64,000 bases of DNA from Exophiala sp. HKRS030 (lineage: Eukaryota; Ascomycota; Eurotiomycetes; Chaetothyriales; Herpotrichiellaceae), in NCBI GenBank assembly GCA_023897205.1, contig JAHWDD010000002.1, positions 6,510,001 through 6,574,000 of the forward strand, in the 5' to 3' direction. The notes beneath the pieces were generated by a model that saw nothing but the letters and a program-made list of their open reading frames with translations, searched no databases and was not told where the DNA came from. This document shows, piece by piece, positions 1 to 10,840 of this stretch (position 1 is the stretch's first letter; every line of letters begins with the position of its first letter). A program made the position numbers and the translations under genes.

Positions 1-1598
1 CACCGCACGACAACCACATCATCCGACCACCTGTCCACTTTGAGTACGACTTTACCACAACTGATCTCTTCTGTGGATTCCATACGTGGATCGATACCAA
101 GTCTCGATCAGGCCGCAGTTAAATTTGCATCATCCTACAGCAAATCCAGGGAGGACAATGTTCTTCTTAATTCTCGCAAGGAAGCGTCGTTACTCGCGCG
201 CCAAGCCGACAAAGCACAAGACATTCTTGATCTTCCCAGCTTACTTTCCGCTACCATCGCGTCGGCTGGTACAGCTGGAACAGGCGGAACGTCTGCTAGC
301 GGAGCAAATTACTCTCAGGCTCTGGACTTGTTTGCGCATATCAAGCGGCTGCACACTCTCTATCCAGACTCTCACCTCGTGAAATCTGTCCTTGCTGATG
401 CCGAGATTGCAATGAAGGACATGACAACAAATCTGATCGGAAGCTTGAGATCACAAAATATTCGCTTGGCTGCCGCAATCAGGACGATAGGTTGGCTCAG
501 ACGTGTCACCCCTGAGTTGAGCACAGCTACCATCAAGCCAGCTCAATCAAATCCCACCCATCTGTCGTTATCCACACCCACACAACCATTTGGTACAACT
601 CAAGAAGAAGGACACTTCGGAGCGTTGTTCCTATGTGCACGTCTAGCTACTTTCCTTACCATGACCGAGGCGTTGGCCCCGCTTCGTGAACTTGCCGATC
701 AAGAGACAACGGCAAGACTATCTCACGAACAAACTTCCAGCACAGCAACGACTGAGCAATCCCAGGTCCGACCACAAGCAAACCGAAAACACTCGAATAC
801 AGGTTCGAATTACAACCCTACAACAGGTCAGCAAACAGAACGCTACCTCAAGCGGTACATCGAAATCTTTCGTGAACAGTCTTTTGCGACAATAAGCATG
901 TATCGCAATATCTTCCCAGAAGAGGAGACCGATTCTCTCACTTCTACTACACCCACTTTGGATTCTACAACCAGAAGCAAGAACAGTACATACTCACCCT
1001 CCTCATCGTCATCACTTACATCCCTCTTGAACCTCCCACCTGCACTGTCTTCTTTTCCTCTACATCTCGTCTCACTTTTCACCGAAACTCTACGCACATA
1101 TCTTCCGAACGTCACGGACCCAACAGTCAGGGAATCATTGTTGATGCAAACCCTGTACGCGGCTAACAGTCTGGGACGACTCGGTGCGGATTTCAGCCTT
1201 ATCATCGCGCTTGTCACAACTTCCGCGACGCCGAAATCTGTCGAAACTCAACCCAACTCTACTGCAGATTTGATCACCGAGGAGAACCCCCGGCGGCTGC
1301 AACAGGCACGCCGTCGGGATCCAACGACGACGGACCAAATAATCCTCCTCAACAACCAGAGCTCAAAGCCGCAGACACGGCCGGAGAAGATCCAACAACA
1401 ACATCAGCAGTGGCCGAGACCGAGACCGAAACAGAGACAGGACCGAAATCCGACCTCCAGACAAAGCCATCCATCGACCCGGAATGGATCAGCATTATCA
1501 AGAAACACCGCATTCAAGCAGCGAGACTGGAAGCGATGGCAGCCGGCCAGGACCGTGATGTGCGCAGGCGCGAATCCACGGACGTAGCGGTTCGCTAA
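1..1598 (+). CDS. COG8: Conserved oligomeric Golgi complex subunit 8 (Dor1 family), 5'-truncated, with an apparent frameshift
   Basis: COG8 is a lobe B subunit of the COG tethering complex, which directs retrograde vesicle traffic within the Golgi. The frame is open from the first base of the window, so the start lies upstream. Visible Dor1 features include a block ALDLFAHIKRLHTLYP followed by IRTIGWLRRV, and later SLGRLGADFS, which matches the animal COG8 VGADF region. After about base 1290 the frame continues with an unrelated tail and stops at 1587. The neighbouring frame carries the family-like C terminus (PEWISIIKKHR, then ARLEAMAAGQ) and stops at 1598. The switch falls at a five-C run (1287-1291), where one extra C would join the two frames. 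I looked for a GT-AG intron of the right phase and found no convincing one. The end at 1598 is therefore an inference. The identification is strong; the intactness of the C terminus is not. Confidence 0.85.
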
Positions 1599-2307
1599 GG
1601 CTCACTGAAGGCGTTCTGTATCATATGGATCATTATCGGTTTGTCATGTCTTGCCGTTTGTTACCATGACGCCGGCAGAGATAGTTGGGGGATATAGATG
1701 TTCTACGAGTACGGAGACACGAGCACAAAGGGCAAGATACTGCCTGTTGGGATGAATAGGGTTAGGCCAGTCGGGGTCTAAGAACCTCTAACATCTTAGA
1801 CATCATGGCATGTTGCTTCATGCATAGCATTTCATGATTCATGCTGTTTGGAAGCTATTTGCCAAAGAAAGAAGGTCAATTCGATGAATGATCAGCAAGC
1901 AAGCGGGAAAATGATGGGTGCACTTTCTCCATTGCTGCGTATGGAATAACTAACGACTATTCCTTCATCAACGCCGAAATGCTTGCTATCGATATATCCA
2001 TCCTGCTCTTTTTTGCTGAGTCGAAGGACAAGACAAGGCACACTAAAACATGAATGATGCCTGACAAGATGCATTGCAGAACAGCTCAGACCGCCAAAAG
2101 ATGCTCAGAAATTGAATGAATGAATGAATGCATGAAGACGCTTAATCCATCATGTTCTTGCTGGAATGGTGTTGACACAGCGCTCTTCTTCGTGCTATAG
2201 AACTTATGTGATGTTCCTCCAATTTCCTCCAAGACGTCCTCACGCTATACTGGAGTCCGGACAACTTTTTCTCGCGCTCAAGAGGCGCGCTCAACCACAC
2301 ATCGAAT
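1599..2307. other. Intergenic, no gene seen
   Basis: This is the convergent 3' space between COG8 and the cytochrome b561 gene. It contains a short (GAAT)n tract near 2115-2131. I see no coding or RNA gene. Confidence 0.6.
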
Positions 2308-3308
2308 TCAAAATCCCAATTTCCGCTTCTTGATGCGAGGCACAATGCCTGCCAAGACCAGGAGACTCGCGACAATGACGGCCCACAACTTGATATGGAG
2401 CACATTGTTGTTGAAGCCAGTGTCGGTCGCCAAGGCTATCACGACAAGGAACAGGACTGTTAGGACGTAGCCCGAGACACTATGTTTCACACGAACCGAG
2501 TCAGCTGGTTTTAAGTCCAAAGTGAAAACTTCAAGACCTCATTGCTGGTGGTATATCTCTTACCGGTGATATTTGTACACAGACTTGGCTTTGTCCACGG
2601 AGCCGAAGACCAGCTTCGGCGTGAAGAATTGAGCGAGGCCGATCAGCCACTGGATGAAGATGAGGATGTAGACGGCCAGGGCGACTTTGCCGTGGGTGCT
2701 CTGGAATCGTGTTTCGGGTGGGTGGCTTTGTTTAGTTCGATGACGACCAGACCCGCGATGAGTGCTGAGACAGAGAAGAGGATGTTAGATCTTGTTGTTC
2801 CATTTCAAAAGACGCAATTGACTGTCTTCTTGGAGCCTGTGTCTTCTTACCTGCCACGCCCAGAGTGTTCAATATTGAGTGTACATATGTGCCATTGACC
2901 TTGTCCTTCTGGGCTGCGGTCGGTTGGAGGACCAGCGTCCCTTGAACGAAGAGTAGTACGGCGGCTGAGTTAAGGAGTGGATGGTAGGAGAAGAATATGA
3001 AGTTGTTCTCGAGCACTGAAGCCCAGACTAGGGCGGTGAGGATCCAGATTCCAGCTTGGGCGAGGATTGCTGAGAAACAGAGGTCGTCAGTGAGGTGTGG
3101 TACAGTGTGTTTGACGAAGAGACGTAGGACTCGGTGTAATTGACGGTCGTAAGGTTTTAAGAAGGACTGTAGACTCACCTGTTCCAGTCACGAAGTTCCA
3201 TTGCAAGCCCTGGCCTTCGACCTGAGTTGCATCTCCTGGTCGACCCAGCAGAGGCTCTGTTTCTTCCAAAGCAGGATTCCGCTCTGGGACACCTGTTGCT
3301 GAAGCCAT
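2308..3308 (-). CDS. Cytochrome b561 / ferric-reductase-like transmembrane protein, four exons, apparent frameshift in exon 3
   Basis: This is a multi-pass membrane protein of the cytochrome b561 family, which moves electrons across membranes using two hemes held by four histidines. Exons read on the minus strand are 3308-3179, 3069-2851, 2764-2564 and 2479-2308, with GTGAGT, GTAAGA and GTAAGA donors. The four candidate heme histidines lie in SYHPLLNS, YVHSILNTLG, QSTHGKVAL and KYHR. The N terminus is polar and has an acidic LL motif (ETEPLLG), so the protein is probably on an endomembrane. The exons sum to 722 nt, one short of a whole number of codons. In exon 3 the frame breaks between IELNKATHP and RFQSTHGK, at coding-strand CCC (2716-2718); one more C would give an intact 240-residue protein. 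The break comes before the last two histidines, so if real it would destroy the protein. Confidence 0.8.
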
Positions 3309-3876
3309 TTTGTTTGCTCCGGTTTCCTAGCTGTCGTGAGAACGAGTAAGCTACAATAGGGGAGCGTGATGCTCTATTGGCTCTAAGAATTCGAAGAAAA
3401 CGATATGAGACGAGAACAACCTAGCTGTAGCAGTCGAGAGAACAAGTTTGCATGTTGCATTTCTAGTTGAATTATGCCATTGTCCGGGTCGATGATCCCA
3501 CCATCACACAGCATCGTTGATGCGGAGATTCTGCACTAGCCTGAGGTTTTGTTTGTGCCGCTGACCAACTCCAGGCGAGGATTGGACGTCGTTGGGCGGT
3601 GTGGGGGGTTTTAGGGGATTATCTTAGGTGTTTGATGGGTAGGCGAGACTCTGGACCGCTGGAGAATTGGGGATTGTGACGCCATCTTCTCGGCCGAGGG
3701 ATGCCCAAGGGCCGCCTGTAAGCTGGCACCTTCCTCCTGAACAAGGACAACCGCTTCAACATTTATCCGCTTTCACATCTTCACGTGACAAGCCAAAGAA
3801 AAGGGAATCTCTCAAGTTTCAATTCTTCATTACGGTTGTTGTTCTTCTATCTAGCCAACCCGGTCTAATGTCTTCT
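3309..3876. other. Intergenic between two minus-strand genes, no gene seen
   Basis: This holds the presumed promoter of the cytochrome b561 gene and the 3' end of the MFS gene. One TCACGTGA palindrome lies near 3782. No coding sequence is supported. Confidence 0.55.
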
Positions 3877-5490
3877 TCATAATCTAACCCGTGACTCGAA
3901 TCTCAAAGCAGACATCAACAAACAGCTGAGCAATCCGGCCACAGCTATTGCATCGTAGGGCAGTCCAAGCCATGCACCTCCGCCTTTTTGTAACCCAAGA
4001 TTGAACAATGTGGCAGAAAGAGGATATGCCATCATAGTGCTCAGTGTCTCCACAATGGCCAGTATCGAGAACACTCGACCCTTGTCATCGCCCTCGATCA
4101 GAGCCGATGCTAAAGCTCTCATCGCGGCTGGAAACCCCGTGGACATGGTCTCCATCAACATACCTATCACCAAGATAGGGGCAGTCGGAGCCAATCCGAT
4201 GATAGCATAAGACAAGGCAAGAACAAGTAATGATGCCCTTGACAGCATCACGTTCTTGTGTATGACGCTCCAGGAATATCGAACGTCGATTTGGTCGGAG
4301 ATCCATGGAAGAAATGTCGAGAGCATAATGCCCGATCCTACTGCCTGTATGGAGTACAACAACGTCGCATCTGCAAGTGTCCAGCCATAGCGATCTGACA
4401 CATATCGCTGGATGAGCTCGCTTAAAGCGTAGCATACCATGCGAAAGGGATATGTCAATGCCACGAACCATAATCTCCAATCACTCCAAATCCTTGCCAC
4501 CTCTCGCAAGGATTCACGAGTGTCTTTCCACGCTGGTATGGGCAGTCTTGCCGAAGACGAAGATGCTTCTGCGGCGCCAGTGGTTGTTTGAGATAAAGTA
4601 GCGGATCGCAACGTCTCTGGAACAGTGGCGATAAGTATGACTGGCAGCGACAATATTGCCAGTCCGGTATAGATGGCCCACCAGGGGTTGAATCGCATCA
4701 GAAGTCCTGCAACAAGTGGACCGATGACCTTGCCAAAGGCATTGAATGCGGTAGTCCGGAACAAGGTTACCGTTCTGTATCTCGTCAGCATGTGTTTCAT
4801 TTCTGTCCTTGACAGCAAGGCGACTTACAAGCCTTCCTTGGAGCTAATGTCCGTGAGTATACACTGTGATTCAACGTCAGTTCGAATTCATGTCTTTGAT
4901 TACAGCCTCCTTACCGCAAGAACCATCTCGGCCACAACAGCGCCTCCTCCAAACAGATACAGAACAGATCCACCCCAAATAACTTGAAGTGGAATTGCCC
5001 CGTTAAACCAACTGATGAACGCCGCCCAACACTGCACGAGCCAGATTGTCAAGACAACAACGAGTCCAAGATATTTCCGCCCAACTGAATCTACAAGCAT
5101 TCCCATGGGGACACTGAGTAAGAGGCCTGGCATAGCACCAAAAAACTCCAGCCAACCCTTGAGTGTCGACACCTCCTGCTGAACCTCCTTGATCTTGCAC
5201 AAGTTCTCGGGAATCTTGCCCAGGTGCAGGACGTAATCATCGTGAGGGTGATCATGGTACCACTGATCACAGAAGACGCTTTCGTATATCTTTATTTGGG
5301 CAGGGCTAAGGATCTGTAGCCCGATGTTGACGAAGAGCACGATAGCATATATCTTCCATAGTGTGCTTGAGTGGTCTGTTTGTAATTCGTCAACTTGCTG
5401 TGAATTTGTCGTAAGCGGCAACAAGGAATCACTCTCTGTTGGTACTCGTTCCACCACAACAGTTTCAGGGTCGGTCGTAGCCCTGCCCAT
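3877..5490 (-). CDS. Major facilitator superfamily transporter, three exons
   Basis: This is a predicted plasma or vacuolar membrane secondary transporter; the substrate is unknown. Exons are 5490-4915, 4863-4829 and 4774-3877 (1509 nt, 502 residues). The middle exon is only 35 nt and is placed by clean donors (GTAAGG, GTAAGT) and CACAG/TACAG acceptors that restore frame. The N-terminal about 45 residues are polar and cytosolic. The first helix (IYAIVLFVNIGLQIL) is followed by a long polar loop with cysteines. VDSVGRKYLG is the MFS loop 2-3 signature, and MVLACILTDISS and FNAFGKVIGPLVAG follow. A central hydrophilic loop rich in S/T/A separates two six-helix halves. The arrangement resembles fungal proton-coupled MFS proteins annotated broadly as folate- or drug-transporter-like; I do not assign a substrate. 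The frame is intact. Confidence 0.85.
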
Positions 5491-7276
5491 GATCGCGAGG
5501 ATCTGACAATGTAAGATGTGAGTATCTGACTGACGGAAATGCCATAATCTGGTGGCTTTAAAGAGTTATCTTTTCCGAAACGTGGCAGCCTGGACAGGAT
5601 GATTGAGTGCGATACCCGTCGGCTATCAAGGAGATGATGCACAATAATTCGTCTTCTCCCTCAGCGCTGATCTACGGATGCGCAAGGACAAATCCGGATT
5701 GAGCACCGTGAGTAGTGGATCAGTGCCATACAGGACCCAATCTCACTTCAAGATCCTTCTTATCGTTTGGTAATTGCTGCATGGTGCAATATCTGAAGTA
5801 CGCGCAAAAAATACGCTAAACGCGATGACAACCGGGTTCTGCAAAAGACGTGATGTCACGAGTAAAAGGAGGACCCTAAGCCGTTATGTTACATGTGCCA
5901 ACAATCTATTAGGCCTCTACCTTACCTTATCACATACTATAGGTCTTATACTGATAACTCGTACTTTACTCGTACTTTCGGTAAATCGGCATGCCCTGAT
6001 CAGTCCCAGCTTTCAGGCAACTACGTTTTGTCCTCGCTCAGTGGGCGAGAGACAACATGCTACCACCGCTGCTTATGTTCTGATGCGGGAGGACTCTGCT
6101 CCTCCATTTATTGTAGCTGATCATCCAGCGACAGGCAGCCAAATATCGTAGCTGCTTACCAGGGTGCTGGGTAAGAGGTTACAAGTGCTTTGCATGACTG
6201 CTTTCAAAGAGTAGTTGGTAGCCTTGCACGTGAGTTTCAGCCTCGCGGCCGACAGATCTTGGCTCTGATCACGTGACTGGGGTGATATGAATTCTTCCGG
6301 AGTCGACGCTCGTGCTGTGTTCAACATCCGACCAAAAGTCTATTCACACTTCTTACAATATTGATGTCGATGTCCAAGTCGTGTTGGCTATGGCCGCAAT
6401 CGTCAAAGATAGTAGTCATTGATCGCGCGTTCTCCTTGGTCAGTCTTGGTGGTGGGTCATGGCCGGAACAGCAGGCCGGACATGTCTTGCCAATGTCAAT
6501 GCCAATGCCACGATTCACCACATCACCATTCACAAATACTCCTTAGGTAGGTAGGTGGTAGGTAAAGCTTTACCTCTCAAGCTTCAAAATTAACCCTTTG
6601 GGTCCTCGACTCGCTGTGCCGACCAAGAACGCGCCATCCTCAGTCCCACAAATTGAGGCTAATGCTGGAGGTCTTCCCCGTCTAACCCTTGACCCTGGTC
6701 TCTAAAACACGCCATACTAAAGCCCAAAACATTAGCCGTCTCCGCCGCACGCCCGGAGCATCTTGCTTCTGACTTGATGTGGTGTGACCTCGGGCTGCTA
6801 TCGCCGGGAGCTCTCCCGAAGCTCATTCTTTCGCATTGTTAAGCGCCAACCTATCCGGTCTACTCAACTGGAGTGGGAGGTGCTCATGCATTCGACGTCA
6901 ACCTGGGTGGCGCAGTTGTCCATACCCCTGCAAGTCTGCTGTTTGAAAACCACCATTCCTGCAGCCACAACAATAGGCAGCACTAGAGATGCATCAACCA
7001 TGCCCACCACTGCCGTCGGGGTGGCTGATGGCATTGGCGAAGTACATGTGCGACAGTTCGAGAGGCTATTATTGGGGCGTTCACGCTTACAGTCACCCTG
7101 TACCATTGACATGCATACTTGCATAGTCTGGATATATCAGATGAATTCTGCTCGTTCCTGATGAGCTCTTCCAAGTCTCCAAGCAGTCCTTGTCACAGGC
7201 CGTTAGAGATTACCATTTCAAGCTTGTCAAAGCCCATTCAATTGCTATCTTCCGCCTAGCCAGCTAATTGGGCGCA
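5491..7276. other. Divergent intergenic region, no gene seen
   Basis: About 1.8 kb lies between the divergently transcribed MFS gene and the HPD-motif gene. Two CACGTG hexamers occur at 6227 and 6270, and a short GTAGGTAGGTGGTAGGTA repeat lies near 6546. Several open frames of 60-125 codons exist but look like chance, with no conserved motifs. Confidence 0.5.
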
Positions 7277-8416
7277 ATGTATTATCCTGAAGAGCCATTA
7301 TACTTCACATCGGAAATCAAACAATGGGATGCACATGCCACTTTAGGCATTATCAATCCTGACCGAGGATTCTTTACTTGCGTTGGCTATGCACCGTCGA
7401 AACGGCGGCGTTGTCAAAACCCTATCAACCAGTATAACAGAAGCGACACATATGATCTGCTTGACCGAATCTCAAAACTCTCTCCCGCTTCTGACGAAGT
7501 TACGAATCTTTTGCCGCGTCTTGCAAGACATTCATTATGCCTTCACTACCATCAAAATCAGGTAGACTCCATAACCGAACAATGGAAGATGAAGATATCC
7601 CAATTATCGCAATCAACTCCCGCCAAGAAGGTCTCGCCCGGACTCAAAAGAATACCCAAGATTTATCAAGCTGCTTATGGCTCGTACAATTTCCATGATG
7701 ATGCCTATGAGACTTGGTCGTATCCTAAAGCCTCCAGTCGTTATTTCTACAGCGCGAATGAGCAGACACGATACCACAGCCAAGGACCAAGGCAAGAGCA
7801 CAAATTCAAACAGGAGAATGATGACGACGACTCAGAGTCTAAGCAGAAGCAAAAAGAGAAAGCGCGAAAAGCGCAAGAGGAGCGGGAAGAGCAACAGAGG
7901 CGAGAGGAGAAGGAGAGAGAACGCAAGCAACGAGAGCAAGAGAAAGAACGAAAGAAACGAGAAGAAGAGGCTCAAGAGAAAAGGCGGCAAAAGGCTCAAC
8001 AACAGCGAGAAGAGCGAGAACGTCAAGCGAGAGATCAAGCTATGCGCGATCGCAGAGAGTGGCAACAAGCCTGGCAAAATTACGTGACAAGATGGGCAGC
8101 ATTCAAAAAAGCAGAGACGAAATCCTCAGACCGATTGCTGGCTCAAAAAGAGATTCCCTGGCCAGTCAAGACCGGCCGTTTCAGTGACGTGAGCCGATCC
8201 AACGTCATGGATTTCTATCGAAATGCTTGCCCTGATGCTGATACCCCAGCAATGTCTAAGTTCATGCGGTCTGAGAGCCTGAAGTGGCATCCCGATAAGA
8301 TAGCCATACTCTATCCTTCATGTACGCCCAGTGCTGAGGACAAGGAAGTTGTCTTGACGATCTGCCGAGTCGTGCTTGAGATGAAGGAAAAGGCAGAAGC
8401 TGCCAAAGGCAGATGA
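7277..8416 (+). CDS. Hypothetical protein with charged coiled coil and C-terminal J-like HPD motif
   Basis: This is a single-exon gene of 379 codons from the first ATG; the frame is open slightly upstream but only through non-ATG codons. The N-terminal about 150 residues contain conserved-looking aromatic stretches and paired cysteines (TCVGY, RRRCQNP). The middle, roughly residues 185-265, is an almost uninterrupted run of E, K, R and Q and should form a long coiled coil or single alpha-helix. The C terminus ends with SLKWHPDK, containing the His-Pro-Asp triad of J domains, and then a helix leading to EMKEKAEAAKGR. Fungal proteins of this layout and the animal NFKBIL1 family share a degenerate J-like C terminus. 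I see that resemblance but cannot assign a function, and a true DnaJ co-chaperone role is unproven. Confidence 0.7.
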   Translation: MYYPEEPLYFTSEIKQWDAHATLGIINPDRGFFTCVGYAPSKRRRCQNPINQYNRSDTYDLLDRISKLSPASDEVTNLLPRLARHSLCLHYHQNQVDSITEQWKMKISQLSQSTPAKKVSPGLKRIPKIYQAAYGSYNFHDDAYETWSYPKASSRYFYSANEQTRYHSQGPRQEHKFKQENDDDDSESKQKQKEKARKAQEEREEQQRREEKERERKQREQEKERKKREEEAQEKRRQKAQQQREERERQARDQAMRDRREWQQAWQNYVTRWAAFKKAETKSSDRLLAQKEIPWPVKTGRFSDVSRSNVMDFYRNACPDADTPAMSKFMRSESLKWHPDKIAILYPSCTPSAEDKEVVLTICRVVLEMKEKAEAAKGR

Positions 8417-8741
8417 TCCGTTTGGGGCTTTCACGGAGTGAGCGGATTCGGAGCTTTGGATGTAAATATACTTCTCTGTTTGGGACTTTAATTTTTGGGA
8501 AATGATTGGTCAGGGCCGGAAACTGTATGACTTGAGCGAATATGGGAGCGGATATATGGACCCGGTTACGAATTTTACGAATTTTATACCCTTTACAGGC
8601 TTTGGGTGGCAAGGGGGGCTCTTGTAGACATGCTCCACAGGGGCATTTTTATACGGAGGAGCATAAATTCTTTGCCTTCACCTTTGCTATAAATTTATCA
8701 TGCGACTTGTGACGGATCTTGCCATAATCGTCTAGACTCCA
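8417..8741. other. Short intergenic spacer
   Basis: This is the spacer between two same-strand genes and probably carries the terminator of the upstream gene and the promoter of the seryl-tRNA synthetase. There is no other feature. Confidence 0.5.
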
Positions 8742-10214
8742 ATGTCAAGAACAAAGCTCGACCCAAGGAGCTTCTTGCTTCGATGCCGGCGAAATTATAG
8801 CTCTACCTCATATCATTTCCAGGAAGTTCGACCTGTGAATGCTCCGAAACAGCTACCTCCACTCTCCCACATCCGCAAAAATGCCCAGGTCTACGAGCAC
8901 AATGCCGTGGTGCGCAACTGGGGTGGCCACAAGCATATTCCAGCGGAGATCCAGGAACACACCTCACTCGCCACTGAGCTGGATCAACAACTCCTTGAGC
9001 CACGTCGGAGGCTCAAGGAGTTGCAGAAACAAGTCAACGTAACGAAGGGCGACAGATCCCAAATAATCGCAGAAATGAAGAGCATCAAAGAAGAGGTGGC
9101 ATCATTTGAGAATGAACAAGATCGTCTTGCTGCAGAGATTCACAGCCTCGCCTTGTCGTTACCAAATCTGACATCCAAGAGTACACCACTTGACAACGAG
9201 CCCAAAGTGCTTCGATATATAAACTACGATCCAGACAACCCACCTCAGTATCCGCAGTCAGCAGACCATTCGACCATTGGGGAGAAGTTGAAGTTGCTGG
9301 ATTTTGCATCGGCGTCCAGCACCTCGGGTTGGGGCTTCTACTACCTGCTCAACGAAGCTGCACTGCTGGAACAAGCGCTTGTGCAATACGCTTTATCCGA
9401 AACCATGCGACGCGGGTGGTCAATCACGTCCCCACCATCATTGGTCTACTCCCATATGGCCAATTCTTGCGGCTTCCAACCTCGCGATCAAAATGACGAG
9501 CAACAGATCTGGCAAGTAGCACAGCCTGACAAGGATATTGGCAAGCCCACCCGGAGTCTTGCAGCCACCGCCGAGATCCCACTGGCGGGCATCAACGCTA
9601 ACAAGAACATCCCAGAGGCAGAATTGCCAATAAAACTAGTCGGTACCAGTCGCTGCTACCGTGCTGAGGCCGGTGCTCGTGGCGTTGATACCAAAGGTCT
9701 ATACCGTGTCCATGAATTCACTAAAGTGGAGATGTTCGGCTGGACAGACTGTCCGCCCTCAGATGAAACCATCCAGGACGATGAAATCCTAACCCAGAAA
9801 TCAGGTCAAGTCTGGAACGAAATGGTTGATATCCAAATCGATATCCTGACCAACCTCGGCCTGCCATGTCGCGTATTACAAATGCCATCGACAGACCTAG
9901 GTGCCAGTGCATTCTGCAAAATCGACATTGAAGCCATGTTCCCATCTCGAAAGAACCGAGATGGTGGTTGGGGCGAAGTCACATCGGCTTCAAACTGCAC
10001 AGACTACCAGAGCCGACGACTGAACACGAGAATCCTGGACTCGAGTGGTTCGAAGAAGAAATTCGCACATACGGTCAATGGCACTGCAATGGCTATCCCC
10101 AGAGTGCTCGCCGCGATCCTGGAAAATGGATGGAGAGAAGATCCAGGTTGTGTCATCATCCCTGAAGTGTTGAGGAAGTACATGGGCGGGATGGAAAGGA
10201 TCGGTCCGAAATGA
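8742..10214 (+). CDS. DIA4: Seryl-tRNA synthetase, probably mitochondrial
   Basis: This class II synthetase charges tRNA-Ser with serine. It has a single exon and 490 residues. The N terminus (RSFLLRCRRNYSSTSYHF) is basic, rich in R and S and lacks acidic residues, as in a mitochondrial presequence. Residues of about 75-135 form the long antiparallel coiled-coil arm typical of SerRS. The catalytic core shows motif 2 as TSRCYRAEAGA and motif 3 as NGTAMAIPRVLAAILEN, with the class-typical TSASNCTDYQSRR between them. The length and the presequence favour the mitochondrial enzyme (DIA4 in yeast) over the cytosolic SES1, which has no such leader. The start ATG at 8742 gives the whole presequence. 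No frame problem is seen. Confidence 0.93.
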   Translation: MSRTKLDPRSFLLRCRRNYSSTSYHFQEVRPVNAPKQLPPLSHIRKNAQVYEHNAVVRNWGGHKHIPAEIQEHTSLATELDQQLLEPRRRLKELQKQVNVTKGDRSQIIAEMKSIKEEVASFENEQDRLAAEIHSLALSLPNLTSKSTPLDNEPKVLRYINYDPDNPPQYPQSADHSTIGEKLKLLDFASASSTSGWGFYYLLNEAALLEQALVQYALSETMRRGWSITSPPSLVYSHMANSCGFQPRDQNDEQQIWQVAQPDKDIGKPTRSLAATAEIPLAGINANKNIPEAELPIKLVGTSRCYRAEAGARGVDTKGLYRVHEFTKVEMFGWTDCPPSDETIQDDEILTQKSGQVWNEMVDIQIDILTNLGLPCRVLQMPSTDLGASAFCKIDIEAMFPSRKNRDGGWGEVTSASNCTDYQSRRLNTRILDSSGSKKKFAHTVNGTAMAIPRVLAAILENGWREDPGCVIIPEVLRKYMGGMERIGPK

Positions 10215-10727
10215 AGAGTATGAATAAACTCAGAGACTCTTTCTTGTATAATATTGTAGATTCTCCTAGTGAAATATTACCTGATGTATCAACAGCACCA
10301 AAAGACATGTAGATGGATCTCTAGTTTACTGATCCCTCGTGCAGATAGATCGTGCATATAAGGAGCTAGATCCTCCCATTCTCACTCTAAGCAATTAGGC
10401 CAATACACTCATTCTCAGCCCATACAACACCCTTTTGAACCTCTACTCACAATATGATGTACCAAAGTAATACCTCAACGAGACGAGGCACCCCCATCGG
10501 GCGGCGGGTCGGAGGAGGAGACAAGCTTATACTGAATCCCTAAATCCCTAGGTAGTTAGTAAATTTAGGTACACCACGCACTATAGTCCAGGCCCCTCAC
10601 CTCCGCCAGCCCAAGCCTACTCTCCCCGCGTAAAACCACTAGGATATATTTTCAATCTCCGAAAAATCTTATCTGATTCGTGCTGCCAAGCGCACACATT
10701 TCAACCAACCTGTATCCAACTCTTCCA
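10215..10727. other. Intergenic, no gene seen
   Basis: This stretch holds the 3' end of the synthetase gene and the upstream flank of the tRNA. Nothing else is supported. Confidence 0.5.
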
Positions 10728-10829
10728 GGCGGGATGGCCTAATGGTAAGGCGTTGCTTTCCGGTCCCTGACGATTGCAACTCGTCGTGGAGCATGGCAAA
10801 GATTGTGGGTTCGAGTCCCATTCTCGTCG
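10728..10829 (+). tRNA. tRNA-Arg (anticodon CCG) with a 30-nt intron
   Basis: A full cloverleaf folds. The acceptor strands GGCGGGA and TCTCGTC pair with two G-U wobbles, with G as discriminator. The D stem is GCCT/AGGC. The anticodon stem is TTGCT/GGCAA around the loop TTCCGGT. The variable loop is five bases, and the T arm is GTGGG-TTCGAGT-CCCAT. The anticodon CCG (10760-10762) reads CGG arginine codons. The intron occupies 10764-10793, directly after position 37 as expected for the tRNA splicing endonuclease, and contains its own hairpin (GACGA/TCGTC with a seven-base loop). A T-rich Pol III terminator follows at once. Confidence 0.92.
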
Positions 10830-10830
10830 G

Positions 10831-10840
10831 TTTTCTTTTT
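10831..10840 (+). terminator. RNA polymerase III terminator
   Basis: A TTTTCTTTTT tract starts two bases after the tRNA discriminator, as expected for Pol III termination. Confidence 0.8.

Noticed and set aside
1287..1291. Canonical -1 programmed ribosomal frameshifting as the cause of the COG8 break
   Set aside because: No X-XXY-YYZ slippery heptamer is present at this or the other four sites, and the preceding codons differ (AAC, CAC, TCC, GGC, CCC context). Under-called homopolymers explain all five more simply, though this has not been tested.
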